Origin: Pseudomonas triticicola
GTDB taxonomy: Bacteria; Pseudomonadota; Gammaproteobacteria; Pseudomonadales; Pseudomonadaceae
NCBI RefSeq assembly: GCF_019145375.1
Contig: NZ_JAHSTX010000002.1
Coordinates: 686,001 to 750,000 of the forward strand
DNA length: 64,000 bases
Direction: 5' to 3'
How positions within the stretch are numbered: position 1 is the first letter of the stretch; every line of letters starts with the position of its first letter. Shown here piece by piece: positions 27,389 through 37,678 of this stretch. The position numbers and the translations under genes are program-made. The notes under the pieces were generated by a model. It ran no database searches, was not told the DNA's origin, and saw only the letters and a program-made list of their open reading frames with translations.

Positions 27389-29254
27389 ATGGCTCTACTG
27401 CAGATCGCCGAACCCGGCCAAAGTCCTCAACCGCACCAGCGTCGCCTGGCTGTGGGCATCGACTTGGGTACTACCAATTCGCTGGTCGCTGCGCTGCGCA
27501 GTGGTCTTTCCGAACCGCTGGCCGACGCGAGCGGGCAGGTCATCCTGCCCTCCGCCGTGCGTTATCACGCCGACCGCGTCGAAGTTGGTGAGTCCGCCAA
27601 GCTGGCGGCAGCCTCCGATCCTCTGAACACTGTGCTCTCGGTCAAACGCTTGATGGGTCGTGGTCTGTCCGACGTCAAGCAATTGGGCGAGCAGTTGCCG
27701 TACCGCTTTGTCGGCGGCGAATCGCACATGCCGTTCATCGATACTGTGCAAGGCCCGAAAAGCCCGGTCGAAGTTTCCGCCGATATCCTCAAGGTCCTGC
27801 GTCAGCGCGCTGAAGCGACCTTGGGCGGCGAACTGGTTGGCGCGGTGATCACCGTTCCTGCCTACTTCGACGATGCGCAGCGTCAGGCCACCAAAGACGC
27901 GGCCAAACTCGCCGGTCTGAACGTGTTGCGTCTGCTCAACGAGCCGACCGCTGCTGCGGTGGCTTATGGTTTGGATCAGCACGCTGAAGGTCTGGTGGCG
28001 ATTTATGACCTCGGTGGTGGTACCTTCGATATTTCGATTCTGCGTCTGACTGGCGGCGTCTTTGAAGTTCTGGCCACTGGCGGCGACAGCGCGCTGGGCG
28101 GCGATGACTTCGATCACGCGATTGCCGGCTGGATCATCGAGAGCGCTGGCCTGTCCGCCGATCTCGACCCGGGTGCACAACGCAATCTGCTGCAAATCGC
28201 CTGTGCGGCCAAAGAAGCTTTGACCGACGCTGCCAGCGTTGAAGTGGCTTACGGCGACTGGAAAGCACAACTGACCCGCGAAGCCTTCGATGCGCTGATA
28301 GAGCCGATGGTCGCGCGCAGCCTGAAAGCCTGCCGCCGCGCCGTCCGCGATTCCGGTATTGAACTGGAAGACGTCCACGCCGTGGTCATGGTCGGCGGTT
28401 CGACCCGCGTTCCACGTGTGCGTGAAGCCGTTGCCGAAGCGTTCGGTCGTCAGCCATTGACGGAAATCGACCCGGATCAAGTGGTGGCCATCGGGGCCGC
28501 GATCCAGGCCGACACCCTGGCTGGCAACAAGCGCGATGGCGGCGAACTGCTGCTGCTCGATGTGATTCCGCTGTCCCTGGGGCTGGAAACCATGGGCGGT
28601 CTGATGGAGAAGGTGATTCCGCGCAACACCACCATCCCCGTCGCGCGCGCCCAGGACTTCACCACTTATAAAGACGGCCAGTCGGCCATGGCGATCCACG
28701 TGTTGCAGGGTGAGCGCGAGCTGATCAGCGACTGCCGCTCTCTGGCGCGTTTCGAATTGCGCGGCATTCCGGCGATGGTGGCCGGTGCAGCGAAAATTCG
28801 CGTGACCTTCCAGGTCGATGCCGACGGTCTGCTCAGCGTGTCTGCCCGTGAATTGGGCTCGGGCGTTGAAGCGAGCATTCAGGTCAAACCTTCCTATGGT
28901 CTGACCGATGGCGAAATCGCCAAGATGCTCAAAGATTCGTTCCAGCATGCCAATGACGACAAGGTCGCCCGCGTTCTGCGTGAGCAGCAAGTCGATGCCC
29001 AACGCCTGCTCGAAGCGGTGCAGGGCGCTCTGGAGGCCGATGGCGAGCGTTTGCTCGACGCCGAAGAGCGCATGGTCATCGAACTGCAAATGCAGGAACT
29101 GGCCGAACTGATGAAAGGTACCGATGGCTACGCCATCGAGCAGCAGACCAAACGTCTGTCGCAAGTGACCGATGCTTTTGCTGCCCGCCGCATGGATCTG
29201 ACGGTGAAAGCCGCTCTGTCGGGGCGCAACCTGAATGAAATCGAGGATATCTGA
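27389..29254 (+). CDS. hscA: Hsp70-type chaperone HscA
   Basis: 621 residues. ATPase motifs [38 protein letters not shown] (in part), [15 protein letters not shown] and [14 protein letters not shown]; substrate domain from about 390. Drives cluster release from IscU by binding its LPPVK loop. Stop overlaps the fdx start (TGATG). Confidence 0.98.
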   Translation: MALLQIAEPGQSPQPHQRRLAVGIDLGTTNSLVAALRSGLSEPLADASGQVILPSAVRYHADRVEVGESAKLAAASDPLNTVLSVKRLMGRGLSDVKQLGEQLPYRFVGGESHMPFIDTVQGPKSPVEVSADILKVLRQRAEATLGGELVGAVITVPAYFDDAQRQATKDAAKLAGLNVLRLLNEPTAAAVAYGLDQHAEGLVAIYDLGGGTFDISILRLTGGVFEVLATGGDSALGGDDFDHAIAGWIIESAGLSADLDPGAQRNLLQIACAAKEALTDAASVEVAYGDWKAQLTREAFDALIEPMVARSLKACRRAVRDSGIELEDVHAVVMVGGSTRVPRVREAVAEAFGRQPLTEIDPDQVVAIGAAIQADTLAGNKRDGGELLLLDVIPLSLGLETMGGLMEKVIPRNTTIPVARAQDFTTYKDGQSAMAIHVLQGERELISDCRSLARFELRGIPAMVAGAAKIRVTFQVDADGLLSVSARELGSGVEASIQVKPSYGLTDGEIAKMLKDSFQHANDDKVARVLREQQVDAQRLLEAVQGALEADGERLLDAEERMVIELQMQELAELMKGTDGYAIEQQTKRLSQVTDAFAARRMDLTVKAALSGRNLNEIEDI

Positions 29255-29595
29255 TGCCGCAGGTCATTTTTCTGCCCCACGAGAAGTTCTGCCCTGAAGG
29301 CATGGTGGTCGAGGCTGCGCCCGGCACATCGATTCTCGAACTGGCCCACGAACACCATATCGAGATGGAAAGCGCGTGCGGCGGCGTCTGCGCCTGCACC
29401 ACGTGCCACTGCATCATCCGCGAGGGTTTTGACTCGCTGGAAGAGGCCGACGAGCTGGAGGAAGACTTCCTCGATCGTGCCTGGGGCCTTGAGGCGCAAT
29501 CGCGTCTGGCTTGCCAGGCTATCGTTGGTGAAGAAGACCTCACCGTCGAAATTCCGAAATATTCGCTTAACCATGCGGCTGAAGCGCCGCACTGA
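29254..29595 (+). CDS. fdx: [2Fe-2S] ferredoxin of the ISC system
   Basis: 113 residues, adrenodoxin type. Four ligands in ESACGGVCACTTCHC and LACQAIVGEEDLTV. Supplies electrons for cluster formation on IscU. Coupled to hscA by the TGATG overlap. Confidence 0.97.
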   Translation: MPQVIFLPHEKFCPEGMVVEAAPGTSILELAHEHHIEMESACGGVCACTTCHCIIREGFDSLEEADELEEDFLDRAWGLEAQSRLACQAIVGEEDLTVEIPKYSLNHAAEAPH

Positions 29596-29609
29596 CTGGT
29601 AAGACTGTC

Positions 29610-29810
29610 ATGAGCTACGGTTGGAATGATGTTCAACGCATTGCAGAAGAGCTGGCCGAGGCCCATGAGGGACTCGACCCGTATTCTGTAGGTTTTGTCC
29701 GTTTGCAGCAGATGATTCTTGAACTGCCTGGCTTTGATGCTTCTTCTGGCCGGGTCGGCGAGAAGGTGCTGGAAGCGGTTCAGCAGCTCTGGGCTGAAGA
29801 ATTGGACTGA
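29610..29810 (+). CDS. iscX: IscX (YfhJ) iron-sulfur assembly modulator
   Basis: 66 residues, acidic. The family pattern WNDVQRIAEELAEAHEGLDPYSVGFVRLQ is clear. Binds IscS and regulates cluster assembly. Last gene before the hairpin shared with the ndk promoter. Confidence 0.95.
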   Translation: MSYGWNDVQRIAEELAEAHEGLDPYSVGFVRLQQMILELPGFDASSGRVGEKVLEAVQQLWAEELD

Positions 29811-29824
29811 TCGTCCTCGCAGGT

Positions 29825-29870
29825 TAGGCAATACCCAAGAACCCGCGTATAATTCGCGGGTTTAATTTTT
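29825..29870 (+). promoter_or_regulatory. ndk promoter nested in a terminator-like hairpin
   Basis: TAGGCA (29825-29830), 17 bases, TATAAT (29848-29853). The TATAAT is the loop of a perfect 8-bp hairpin, AACCCGCG (29840-29847) with CGCGGGTT (29855-29862), followed by TAATTTTT. The same bases can thus end isc transcripts and start ndk transcripts. Confidence 0.7.
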
Positions 29871-29898
29871 CGCAAATTACCGTTTCTGGAGTTACACC

Positions 29899-30324
29899 AT
29901 GGCTGTTCAACGTACTTTCTCCATCATCAAGCCTGACGCCGTTGCTAAAAACGTGATCGGCAAGATCACCACTCGCTTCGAAGACGCTGGCCTGCGCGTT
30001 GTAGCTTCGAAACTGAAGCAACTGTCCAAAGCCGAAGCCGAAGGCTTCTACGCTGAGCACAGCGAGCGCGGTTTCTTCGGTGACCTGGTTGCTTTCATGA
30101 CTTCCGGTCCGGTTGTCGTTCAGGTTCTGGAAGGTGAAAACGCTATCGCTCGCAACCGTGAGCTGATGGGCGCTACCAATCCTAAAGAAGCTGCTCCAGG
30201 CACCATCCGTGCTGACTTCGCTGAATCGATCGACGCCAACGCCGTTCACGGTTCGGACTCCGAAGCTGCTGCCGCTCGCGAAATCGCTTACTTCTTCGCA
30301 GCTACTGAAGTAACCACTCGCTAA
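29899..30324 (+). CDS. ndk: Nucleoside diphosphate kinase
   Basis: 141 residues, standard length. Phosphohistidine His117 in NAVHGSDS, and [13 protein letters not shown] at the N-terminus. Balances NTP and dNTP pools. Confidence 0.98.
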   Translation: MAVQRTFSIIKPDAVAKNVIGKITTRFEDAGLRVVASKLKQLSKAEAEGFYAEHSERGFFGDLVAFMTSGPVVVQVLEGENAIARNRELMGATNPKEAAPGTIRADFAESIDANAVHGSDSEAAAAREIAYFFAATEVTTR

Positions 30325-30352
30325 GCATTGCTTGCAGAGTGAAGGTGAATCC

Positions 30353-31501
30353 ATGACTACATCGACTGTTAAAACAAACCTGCTGGGTCTGACCCAGCCG
30401 GAAATGGAAAAATTCTTCGACTCAATCGGGGAGAAGCGTTTCCGTGCCGGTCAGGTAATGAAATGGATTCACCACTTTGGCGTCGATGATTTCGACGCCA
30501 TGACGAACGTCAGCAAAGCCTTGCGCGACAAGCTCAAGGCCATTGCTGAAGTGCGTGGTCCGGAAGTGGTCAGCGAGGACATCTCCAGCGACGGCACCCG
30601 TAAATGGGTGGTGCGCGTGGCGTCCGGCAGCTGCGTCGAGACCGTGTACATTCCCCAGGGCAAGCGCGGCACTCTGTGCGTTTCGTCCCAGGCAGGCTGT
30701 GCCCTGGATTGCAGTTTCTGCTCCACCGGCAAGCAAGGCTTCAACAGCAACCTCACCGCCGCCGAAGTCATCGGTCAGGTGTGGATTGCCAACAAATCTT
30801 TCGGCAGCGTCCCGGCCACCGTCGACCGCGCCATCACCAACGTGGTGATGATGGGCATGGGCGAGCCGTTGCTGAACTTCGACAACGTCGTCGCCGCCAT
30901 GCATCTGATGATGGATGACCTTGGCTACGGGATCTCCAAGCGCCGCGTGACCCTGTCCACCTCGGGTGTGGTGCCGATGATCGATGAGCTGGCCAAGCAC
31001 ATCGACGTGTCCCTGGCGTTGTCCCTGCACGCACCGAATGACGCATTGCGTAACCAATTGGTGCCGATCAACAAGAAATATCCGCTTAAGATGCTGCTCG
31101 AGTCGTGCCAGCGCTACATGTCCGCCCTTGGCGAGAAACGTGTGCTGACCATCGAGTACACCTTGCTCAAGGACGTCAACGACAAGCTTGAGCACGCGGT
31201 GGAAATGATCGAGTTGCTTAAAGATATCCCGTGCAAGATCAACCTGATTCCATTCAACCCGTTCCCGCACTCCGGGTACGAGCGGCCGAGCAACAACGCC
31301 ATCCGCCGCTTCCAGGATCAGTTGCATCAGGCCGGTTTCAACGTCACTGTGCGCACCACTCGTGGTGAAGACATCGACGCCGCATGTGGTCAATTGGTAG
31401 GGCAGGTGCTGGATCGCACCCGTCGCAGCGAACGTTACATCGCCGTGCGCGAGTTGAGCGCCGACAGCGATCTGGCACAGAACGCCGCGAACACTAACTA
31501 A
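30353..31501 (+). CDS. rlmN: 23S rRNA/tRNA adenine-C2 methyltransferase RlmN
   Basis: 382 residues from ATG 30353. Radical-SAM motif [15 protein letters not shown] (CxxxCxxC) and the methyl-carrying C-terminal Cys in DIDAACGQL. It methylates A2503 of 23S rRNA and A37 of some tRNAs; its cluster comes from the upstream isc system. Heads the run to bamB. Confidence 0.97.
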   Translation: MTTSTVKTNLLGLTQPEMEKFFDSIGEKRFRAGQVMKWIHHFGVDDFDAMTNVSKALRDKLKAIAEVRGPEVVSEDISSDGTRKWVVRVASGSCVETVYIPQGKRGTLCVSSQAGCALDCSFCSTGKQGFNSNLTAAEVIGQVWIANKSFGSVPATVDRAITNVVMMGMGEPLLNFDNVVAAMHLMMDDLGYGISKRRVTLSTSGVVPMIDELAKHIDVSLALSLHAPNDALRNQLVPINKKYPLKMLLESCQRYMSALGEKRVLTIEYTLLKDVNDKLEHAVEMIELLKDIPCKINLIPFNPFPHSGYERPSNNAIRRFQDQLHQAGFNVTVRTTRGEDIDAACGQLVGQVLDRTRRSERYIAVRELSADSDLAQNAANTN

Positions 31502-31513
31502 GAGAGGATCTCT

Positions 31514-32272
31514 ATGTCCCTGCGCTTTGCGCTGCTGTTGCTGTTGGCCAGCCTGTGTGCTGGTTGTGTCCTGTCGGGTGACTACAACCCGATGAAGACC
31601 AGCAAGGGCCGCGATGAAGCGCGGGCTGCCTACGTGCAGCTGGGCCTGGGCTACCTGCAGCAGGGCATGACCGAGCGCGCCAAGGTGCCTTTGAAAAAAG
31701 CACTGGAGCTGGACGGTTCCGACCCCGACGCCAATGCGGCCCTCGGTCTGGTGTTTCAGGCCGAGATGGAGCCGGCACTGGCCGACGAGCACTTTCGCAA
31801 GGCCTTGTCCTCACGTCCTGCCGATGCGCGCATCCTCAACAACTACGGCAGTTTTCTCTACGAAGAACAGCGCTACAAGGAAGCCTACGAGCGTTTTGAA
31901 CAAGCGGCCGCCGATACCCTGTATCCTGAGCGCTCGCGGGTCTTCGAAAACCTCGGCATGACCGCCGCCAAGCTTGGCCAGCGTGATCTGGCCCAGCAAC
32001 AGCTGGAAAAAGCCCTGCGCCTGAATCGCCAACAACCACGCGCATTGCTGGAAATGGCTGAGTTGTCCTTCGAAGACAGGCATTATGTGCCCGCGCGTGA
32101 CTATTACGACCGTTTCAGCCAGCTCACCGAACAAAATGCACGTAGTCTATTGCTCGGCGTTCGGCTGGCAAAAGTGTTTGAAGATCGCGACAAGGCAGCC
32201 AGTTACGGTCTGCAATTAAAACGACTCTATCCCGGTACGCCGGAATATCAGCAATACCTGTCGGAGCAATGA
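31514..32272 (+). CDS. pilW: Type IV pilus stability lipoprotein PilW/PilF
   Basis: 252 residues. Lipoprotein signal with LCAGC (Cys18), then TPR repeats (AYVQLGLGYLQQGM, DANAALGLVFQAEM, RILNNYGSFLYEEQRYKEAY and on). PilF-type pilotin needed for PilQ secretin localisation in Pseudomonas. Overlaps rodZ (ATGA). Confidence 0.93.
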   Translation: MSLRFALLLLLASLCAGCVLSGDYNPMKTSKGRDEARAAYVQLGLGYLQQGMTERAKVPLKKALELDGSDPDANAALGLVFQAEMEPALADEHFRKALSSRPADARILNNYGSFLYEEQRYKEAYERFEQAAADTLYPERSRVFENLGMTAAKLGQRDLAQQQLEKALRLNRQQPRALLEMAELSFEDRHYVPARDYYDRFSQLTEQNARSLLLGVRLAKVFEDRDKAASYGLQLKRLYPGTPEYQQYLSEQ

Positions 32273-33291
32273 TGAAAGCGGCGCATCCCGAAGTTGTAGC
32301 AGCGAATCGCGTAAATCCCGGTGAGACCCTGCGCCAGGCCCGCGAAAGCAATGGCTGGTCGCTGGCCGAAGTGGCCCTCAAGCTCAACCTCACCGTGACG
32401 TCCCTGAGCAATCTTGAAGCCGGCGCTTTCGACAAGCTGCCGGGGCATACCTTCGCTCGCGGTTACATTCGCGCCTATGCCAAATTGCTCGGCATGGACC
32501 AGACCGTTCTGGTTCAGCAATTCGACCAGTCCACCGGCACCGATTCCCAGGGCAGCAACGTTCACGCCCTCGGTCGTATCGAAGAGCCGGTGCGGGTTTC
32601 CCACACCATTTTGCGTATCGTCAGCCTGTTGCTGCTGATCGCGGTCATCGGCGGCGGATTCGTCTGGTGGCAGGATCAGACCTCCCAGCGCACCCGCGAT
32701 CTGACCAGCCTGGCGCCGGAGCACGTCGAAGTCGAAGGCGCTGACGGCACCACGCAGATCCACCCGATCGACGAGCCGGAAGACCAGGCTGTCGCCGAAA
32801 ATCAGGCTGACAATTCGACATCGCTGGCCTTGCCGCAGTCGGAAACCAGTGCTGAATCGACCGGCGCCGAATCTGCTGCGCCAGCGACCGAGCCAGCTGC
32901 CCCGGCACTTGCGCCAAGCGCTCCGGCACAGACGCCTGCACCAGTGGTGGCGGCTCCGGCCACTTCAGCGCCGAATGTCCCCGCGGCACCTGCCCCGACC
33001 GCGCCGGTCGCACAAGCGCCAAGCGCTGAAGCAGCTGCTCCGGTTGCCGGCGAAGGCCAGGTGCAATTGCAGTTCACCGGCGATTGCTGGGCACAGGTGA
33101 CCGATGGCCGTGGCAAAGTGATTTTCAGTGGTCTGAAGCATAAAGGCGACAGCGTGACCGTTTCCGGCAAACCGCCGCTCAATGTGCGTCTGGGCGTTGC
33201 CCGCGCAGCACAGGTCAGCTACAACGGCCAACCGGTCGACATCGCTCCGTTCACCAGTGGCGAGACTGCTCGCCTGAAGTTGGGTCAATAA
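32269..33291 (+). CDS. rodZ: RodZ-like cytoskeletal membrane protein
   Basis: 340 residues: an HTH_25 domain (about 17-80) facing the cytoplasm, one membrane helix (about 113-133), a Pro/Ala-rich linker (about 190-265) and a DUF4115 beta domain (VQLQFTGDCWAQVTDGRGKV). RodZ links MreB to the cell-wall elongation machinery. Order pilW-rodZ-ispG is conserved in gamma-proteobacteria. Confidence 0.92.
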   Translation: MMKAAHPEVVAANRVNPGETLRQARESNGWSLAEVALKLNLTVTSLSNLEAGAFDKLPGHTFARGYIRAYAKLLGMDQTVLVQQFDQSTGTDSQGSNVHALGRIEEPVRVSHTILRIVSLLLLIAVIGGGFVWWQDQTSQRTRDLTSLAPEHVEVEGADGTTQIHPIDEPEDQAVAENQADNSTSLALPQSETSAESTGAESAAPATEPAAPALAPSAPAQTPAPVVAAPATSAPNVPAAPAPTAPVAQAPSAEAAAPVAGEGQVQLQFTGDCWAQVTDGRGKVIFSGLKHKGDSVTVSGKPPLNVRLGVARAAQVSYNGQPVDIAPFTSGETARLKLGQ

Positions 33292-33294
33292 GTC

Positions 33295-34404
33295 ATGCAC
33301 GGCGAATCTCCAATCAAACGTCGCGAATCGCGCAAGATCTGGGTCGGCAACGTACCGGTGGGCGGCGATGCGCCGATCGCTGTGCAGAGCATGACCAACA
33401 GCGACACCAATGACGTCGCCGCGACCGTGGCGCAGATCAATCGTCTGGAAGCCGCCGGCGTCGACATCGTCCGCGTCTCGGTGCCGGACATGGACGCCGC
33501 CGAGGCGTTCGGCAAGATCAAGCAACTGGTCAAAGTGCCGTTGGTGGCCGATATCCACTTCGACTACAAAATCGCCTTGCGCGTGGCCGAACTGGGCGTG
33601 GACTGCCTACGCATCAACCCGGGCAACATCGGCCGTGAAGACCGCGTGCGTGCTGTGGTCGATGCTGCCCGTGATCGCGGTATTCCGATCCGCATCGGTG
33701 TCAACGCCGGTTCGCTGGAAAAAGACCTGCAAAAGAAATACGGCGAGCCGACCCCGGCGGCGCTGGTCGAATCCGCGCTGCGCCACGTTGAACACCTCGA
33801 ACGCCTGAATTTCCAGGACTTCAAGGTTAGCGTGAAAGCCTCCGACGTGTTCATGGCCGTCGAAGCCTACCGTTTGCTGGCGAAAGAAATCGTCCAGCCG
33901 CTGCACCTCGGCATCACTGAAGCTGGCGGTTTGCGCTCGGGCACAGTGAAATCCGCCGTAGGCCTAGGTATGCTGCTCGCCGAAGGGATTGGCGATACTA
34001 TCCGCATCTCGCTGGCGGCCGACCCGGTCGAGGAAGTGAAGGTCGGTTACGACATTCTCAAGTCTTTGCATCTGCGTTCCCGTGGCATCAACTTCATCGC
34101 CTGCCCGAGCTGCTCGCGGCAGAACTTCGATGTGGTCAAGACCATGAACGAGCTGGAAGGGCGCCTTGAAGACCTGCTGGTGCCGCTGGATGTCGCGGTC
34201 ATCGGTTGCGTGGTCAATGGTCCCGGCGAAGCCAAGGAAGCCCATATCGGCTTGACCGGCGGCACGCCCAACCTGATTTACATCGACGGCAAACCGTCGC
34301 AGAAGCTGACGAATGACAATCTGGTGGACGAGCTGGAAAAGCTGATCCGCCAGAAAGCGGCCGAGAAGGTCGAAGCTGACGCTGCCGTTATCGCGCGCGG
34401 CTGA
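33295..34404 (+). CDS. ispG: 4-hydroxy-3-methylbut-2-enyl diphosphate synthase
   Basis: 369 residues. TIM-barrel part with SVKASDVF and LGITEAGG, and the [4Fe-4S] ligands in [12 protein letters not shown] and [14 protein letters not shown]. Makes HMBPP in the MEP isoprenoid pathway. Confidence 0.97.
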   Translation: MHGESPIKRRESRKIWVGNVPVGGDAPIAVQSMTNSDTNDVAATVAQINRLEAAGVDIVRVSVPDMDAAEAFGKIKQLVKVPLVADIHFDYKIALRVAELGVDCLRINPGNIGREDRVRAVVDAARDRGIPIRIGVNAGSLEKDLQKKYGEPTPAALVESALRHVEHLERLNFQDFKVSVKASDVFMAVEAYRLLAKEIVQPLHLGITEAGGLRSGTVKSAVGLGMLLAEGIGDTIRISLAADPVEEVKVGYDILKSLHLRSRGINFIACPSCSRQNFDVVKTMNELEGRLEDLLVPLDVAVIGCVVNGPGEAKEAHIGLTGGTPNLIYIDGKPSQKLTNDNLVDELEKLIRQKAAEKVEADAAVIARG

Positions 34405-34426
34405 TCGAACGAATTAAGGAAATTTT

Positions 34427-35716
34427 GTGAGCAAGTCTCTGCAAGCCATTCGTGGCATGAACGACATCCTGCCCGAACAGACCCCGCTGTGGCGTTATTT
34501 CGAAGGCACCGTGGCGCGTCTGCTGGATAACTACGGTTACAAGCAGATCCGCATGCCGATCGTCGAGTTCACCGAGCTGTTCAAGCGCTCGATCGGCGAA
34601 GTCACCGATATCGTCGAAAAAGAGATGTACACCTTCGAAGACCGCAACGGTGATTCGCTGACCCTGCGTCCGGAAGGCACCGCGGCCTGCGTGCGCGCAG
34701 TGCTCGAACACGGCATCACCGGCGGTGGTCAGGTGCAGAAACTCTGGTACATCGGCCCGATGTTCCGCCACGAGCGTCCGCAGAAAGGCCGTTATCGCCA
34801 GTTCCACCAGATCGGTCTGGAGGTGTTCAACCTCGACGGTCCGGACATCGACGCCGAGCTGATTATCATGACCTGGCGCCTGTGGGGCGAATTGGGCATT
34901 CGTGATGCGGTCAAGCTCGAGCTCAACAGCCTCGGCACTAGCGAATCCCGTGGTCGCTATCGTGAAGCGCTGGTCGAGTACCTCTCGGCGCACCACGACA
35001 AACTCGATGAAGACAGCCAGCGTCGCCTGAAAACCAACCCGCTGCGGGTGCTCGACACGAAAAATGCCGACACCCAGGCCGTGCTGGTCGATGCACCGAA
35101 AATGGCCGACTACCTCGACGACGAGTCCCGTACACACTTCGAAGGCCTGAAGGCGCGTCTGGATGCCGTCGGCATTCCTTACGTGCTTAACCCGAAACTG
35201 GTGCGCGGCCTCGATTACTACAGCAAAACCGTTTTCGAATGGGTCACCGACAAGCTCGGCGCCCAGGGCACCGTGTGCGCGGGCGGCCGTTACGACGGTC
35301 TGGTCGAGCAGATGGGCGGCAAGCCAACCCCGGGCGTCGGTTTCGCCATGGGCATCGAGCGTCTGGTGTTGATGCTCGAAACCCTCGAGCAGATCCCGCA
35401 GGAAATTTCCCGTCAGGTCGACGTCTACCTCTGCGCCTTCGGTGAAGAAGCCGAGCTGGCCGGTCTGGCCCTGGCCGAACGGGTCCGCGATGAACTTCCA
35501 AACCTGCGCCTGCAAGTCAATGCCGGCGCCGGCAGTTTCAAAAGCCAGTTCAAGAAGGCCGACAAGAGCGGTGCGCTGTACGCATTGATCCTCGGTGACG
35601 ACGAAATGGCCCAGCAAGTGGTAGGTTTCAAACCCCTGCGTGGCCAGGGCGAACAACAAAGCATTGCCTGGGATGAGCTCGCCGCTCACCTGGCCACCTG
35701 CGTCGTGCAGGGTTGA
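34427..35716 (+). CDS. hisS: Histidyl-tRNA synthetase
   Basis: 429 residues, class II: motif 2 ([21 protein letters not shown] in part), histidine A loop ([14 protein letters not shown]) and motif 3 ([11 protein letters not shown]). Starts on GTG 34427 with AAGGA upstream. Confidence 0.98.
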   Translation: MSKSLQAIRGMNDILPEQTPLWRYFEGTVARLLDNYGYKQIRMPIVEFTELFKRSIGEVTDIVEKEMYTFEDRNGDSLTLRPEGTAACVRAVLEHGITGGGQVQKLWYIGPMFRHERPQKGRYRQFHQIGLEVFNLDGPDIDAELIIMTWRLWGELGIRDAVKLELNSLGTSESRGRYREALVEYLSAHHDKLDEDSQRRLKTNPLRVLDTKNADTQAVLVDAPKMADYLDDESRTHFEGLKARLDAVGIPYVLNPKLVRGLDYYSKTVFEWVTDKLGAQGTVCAGGRYDGLVEQMGGKPTPGVGFAMGIERLVLMLETLEQIPQEISRQVDVYLCAFGEEAELAGLALAERVRDELPNLRLQVNAGAGSFKSQFKKADKSGALYALILGDDEMAQQVVGFKPLRGQGEQQSIAWDELAAHLATCVVQG

Positions 35717-35757
35717 AGCTGTCTTAACAGCCGATTTAGCGATTAAGGAGTATTGGG

Positions 35758-36399
35758 GTGTCGAGTACCGAAGACGAACAGTTGGCGGATTTGAAGGACT
35801 GGTGGACACGCAACGGCAAACCTCTGGTCACCGGCGGCCTGTTGGCGCTGGTTATCGTGTTCGGCTGGCAGGCCTGGCACAAATACCAGAGCAACCAGTC
35901 GCAAGGCGCCTCGGTGCTCTATCAGCAATTGCTGGAAACCACGCTGACGCCTGACGGCAAGCCTGATGCCGCCCGCGTTGCGGATCTGGCCGGCAAGCTC
36001 AACAGCGAATACGGCGGTTCGGCCTACGCGCAGTACGGCAGCCTGTTCGTCGCCAAAGTAGCGGTCGACAGCGGCAAGCTGGACGACGCGGCAACCGAAC
36101 TCAAAGCCATCGTCGACAAACCGGCCAACCCGGCGCTGGGCGAAATCGCCCGTCAGCGTCTGGCGCAGGTGCTGGGCGCGCAGGACAAGGCCGAAGACGC
36201 CCTGAAACTGCTCGACGGCGATGCCGACAAAGCGTTCCTGGCCACTCGCGAAGAACTCAAGGGCGACCTGCTGGTGCGCTTGGGCCGTACCGATGACGCG
36301 AACAAGGCGTATCAAAAAGCCAAGGCGGCACTGTCGGATGAAGCGGCGGTCGGTGGCCTTCAAATCAAGCTCGACGACCTGGCCAAAGGGGATGCGTGA
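35758..36399 (+). CDS. yfgM: YfgM-like ancillary SecYEG chaperone (TPR)
   Basis: 213 residues; begins SSTEDEQLADLKDWWTRNGK (after a GTG start), then one membrane helix (about 21-40) and a periplasmic TPR-like helical domain. YfgM works with PpiD at the translocon. hisS-yfgM-bamB-der is a conserved order. Overlaps bamB by 8 bases. Confidence 0.92.
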   Translation: MSSTEDEQLADLKDWWTRNGKPLVTGGLLALVIVFGWQAWHKYQSNQSQGASVLYQQLLETTLTPDGKPDAARVADLAGKLNSEYGGSAYAQYGSLFVAKVAVDSGKLDDAATELKAIVDKPANPALGEIARQRLAQVLGAQDKAEDALKLLDGDADKAFLATREELKGDLLVRLGRTDDANKAYQKAKAALSDEAAVGGLQIKLDDLAKGDA

Positions 36400-37543
36400 C
36401 GTGATCCGTTGGAAGCATGCAGCATTGCTGGCTCTGGCCCTTCTGGCCGCGGGTTGCAGCAGCAACAGCAAGAAAGAATTGCCACCGGCCGAACTGACCG
36501 ACTTCAAAGAAGAAGTGGTTCTGCACAAGCAGTGGAGCCGCTCGATCGGTGACGGTCAGGGCGAAACCTACAACATGCTGGTGCCGGCGATCGACGGTGA
36601 CACCATCTACGCCGCCGATGTGACCGGTGTGGTGATGGCGCTGGATCGCAGCAACGGCGACGTGAAGTGGGACCAGGATCTGGAACTGCCTGTCTCCGGC
36701 GCCGTTGGCGTGGGTTACGGTCTGGTACTGATCGGTACACTGCGTGGCGAAGTCGTCGCTCTGGACACCAGCAACGGTGAAGAGAAGTGGCGTGCCCGCG
36801 TCAACAGTGAAGTGCTCGCGCCGCCAGCCAACAATGGCGACGTGGTCGTTGTGCAGACCCAGGACGATCGTCTGATCGGTCTGGACGCTGCCACCGGCAA
36901 CCAGCGCTGGGTGTATGACAGCACCCCGGCGGTCCTGACCCTGCGTGGCACCAGTGCTCCGCTGGTCACCAACCGTCTGGCGGTAGCTGGCCTGTCGACC
37001 GGTAAAGTGGTCGCGCTGGACATCTCCAACGGCGTGCCGGTGTGGGAACAACGCATCGCCATTCCACAGGGTCGTTCGGAACTGGAGCGCGTGGTCGACA
37101 TTGACGGCGGTCTGCTGCTGTCCGGCGGCACGCTGTACGTGGCCAGTTATCAGGGTCGCGTTGCGGCACTGGACCTGGAAAGCGGTCGTCAACTGTGGCA
37201 GCGCGATGCGTCGAGCTACGCCGGTATTGCTCAAGGTTTCGGCAGCGTCTACGTGAGCCTGTCCTCGGGCACCGTTGAAGGCGTCGACGAGCGTTCCACC
37301 ACCGCACTGTGGAGCAACGACTCGCTGGCTCGCCGTCAACTGTCGGCACCGGAAGTGTTCTCCAGCTACGTAGCTGTGGGTGACCTGGAAGGTTATCTGC
37401 ATCTGCTGAGTCAGGTCGACGGTCGTTTCGTCGGCCGTGAGCGCATCGACAGCGACGGCCTGCGTGCCCGTCCGCTGGTGGTGGGCGACACGATTTATGT
37501 GTATGGCAACAGCGGCAAACTGGAAGCCCTGACCATCAAGTAA
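36392..37543 (+). CDS. bamB: Outer membrane assembly lipoprotein BamB
   Basis: 383 residues from ATG 36392. Lipoprotein signal with LLAAGC (Cys21) and an eight-bladed propeller made of PQQ-like repeats (YAADVTGVVMALDRSNGDVKW, then GEVVALDTSNGEEKW and so on). Scaffold of the BAM complex for outer-membrane proteins. Confidence 0.95.
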   Translation: MRDVIRWKHAALLALALLAAGCSSNSKKELPPAELTDFKEEVVLHKQWSRSIGDGQGETYNMLVPAIDGDTIYAADVTGVVMALDRSNGDVKWDQDLELPVSGAVGVGYGLVLIGTLRGEVVALDTSNGEEKWRARVNSEVLAPPANNGDVVVVQTQDDRLIGLDAATGNQRWVYDSTPAVLTLRGTSAPLVTNRLAVAGLSTGKVVALDISNGVPVWEQRIAIPQGRSELERVVDIDGGLLLSGGTLYVASYQGRVAALDLESGRQLWQRDASSYAGIAQGFGSVYVSLSSGTVEGVDERSTTALWSNDSLARRQLSAPEVFSSYVAVGDLEGYLHLLSQVDGRFVGRERIDSDGLRARPLVVGDTIYVYGNSGKLEALTIK

Positions 37544-37550
37544 CAACTAT

Positions 37551-37653
37551 GCTTGGGGTTCATCCCCAAGCGGCCCTGCATCAGCAGGGTTTGCAGCGCC
37601 CCCGGGTGTTGCCCCGAGCACCAGCCGCTGCCTCGCAGCGGCTTTTGTATTTT
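37551..37653 (+). other. Three successive hairpins between bamB and der, the last terminator-like
   Basis: Hairpin 1: GCTTGGGG/CCCCAAGC (37551-37571). Hairpin 2: CCCTGC/GCAGGG (37574-37589). Hairpin 3: GCCGCTGC/GCAGCGGC (37624-37642) followed by TTTTGTATTTT, a good intrinsic terminator. It would end bamB messages, with der transcribed by readthrough or a separate promoter. Confidence 0.65.
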
Positions 37654-37678
37654 CTGAAATAACGAAGTGGAGAGCCGC

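Noticed and set aside
27395..29164. 589-codon open frame antisense to hscA
   Set aside because: Low-complexity His/Gln-rich translation typical of the reverse strand of GC-rich genes; hscA itself is unmistakable.
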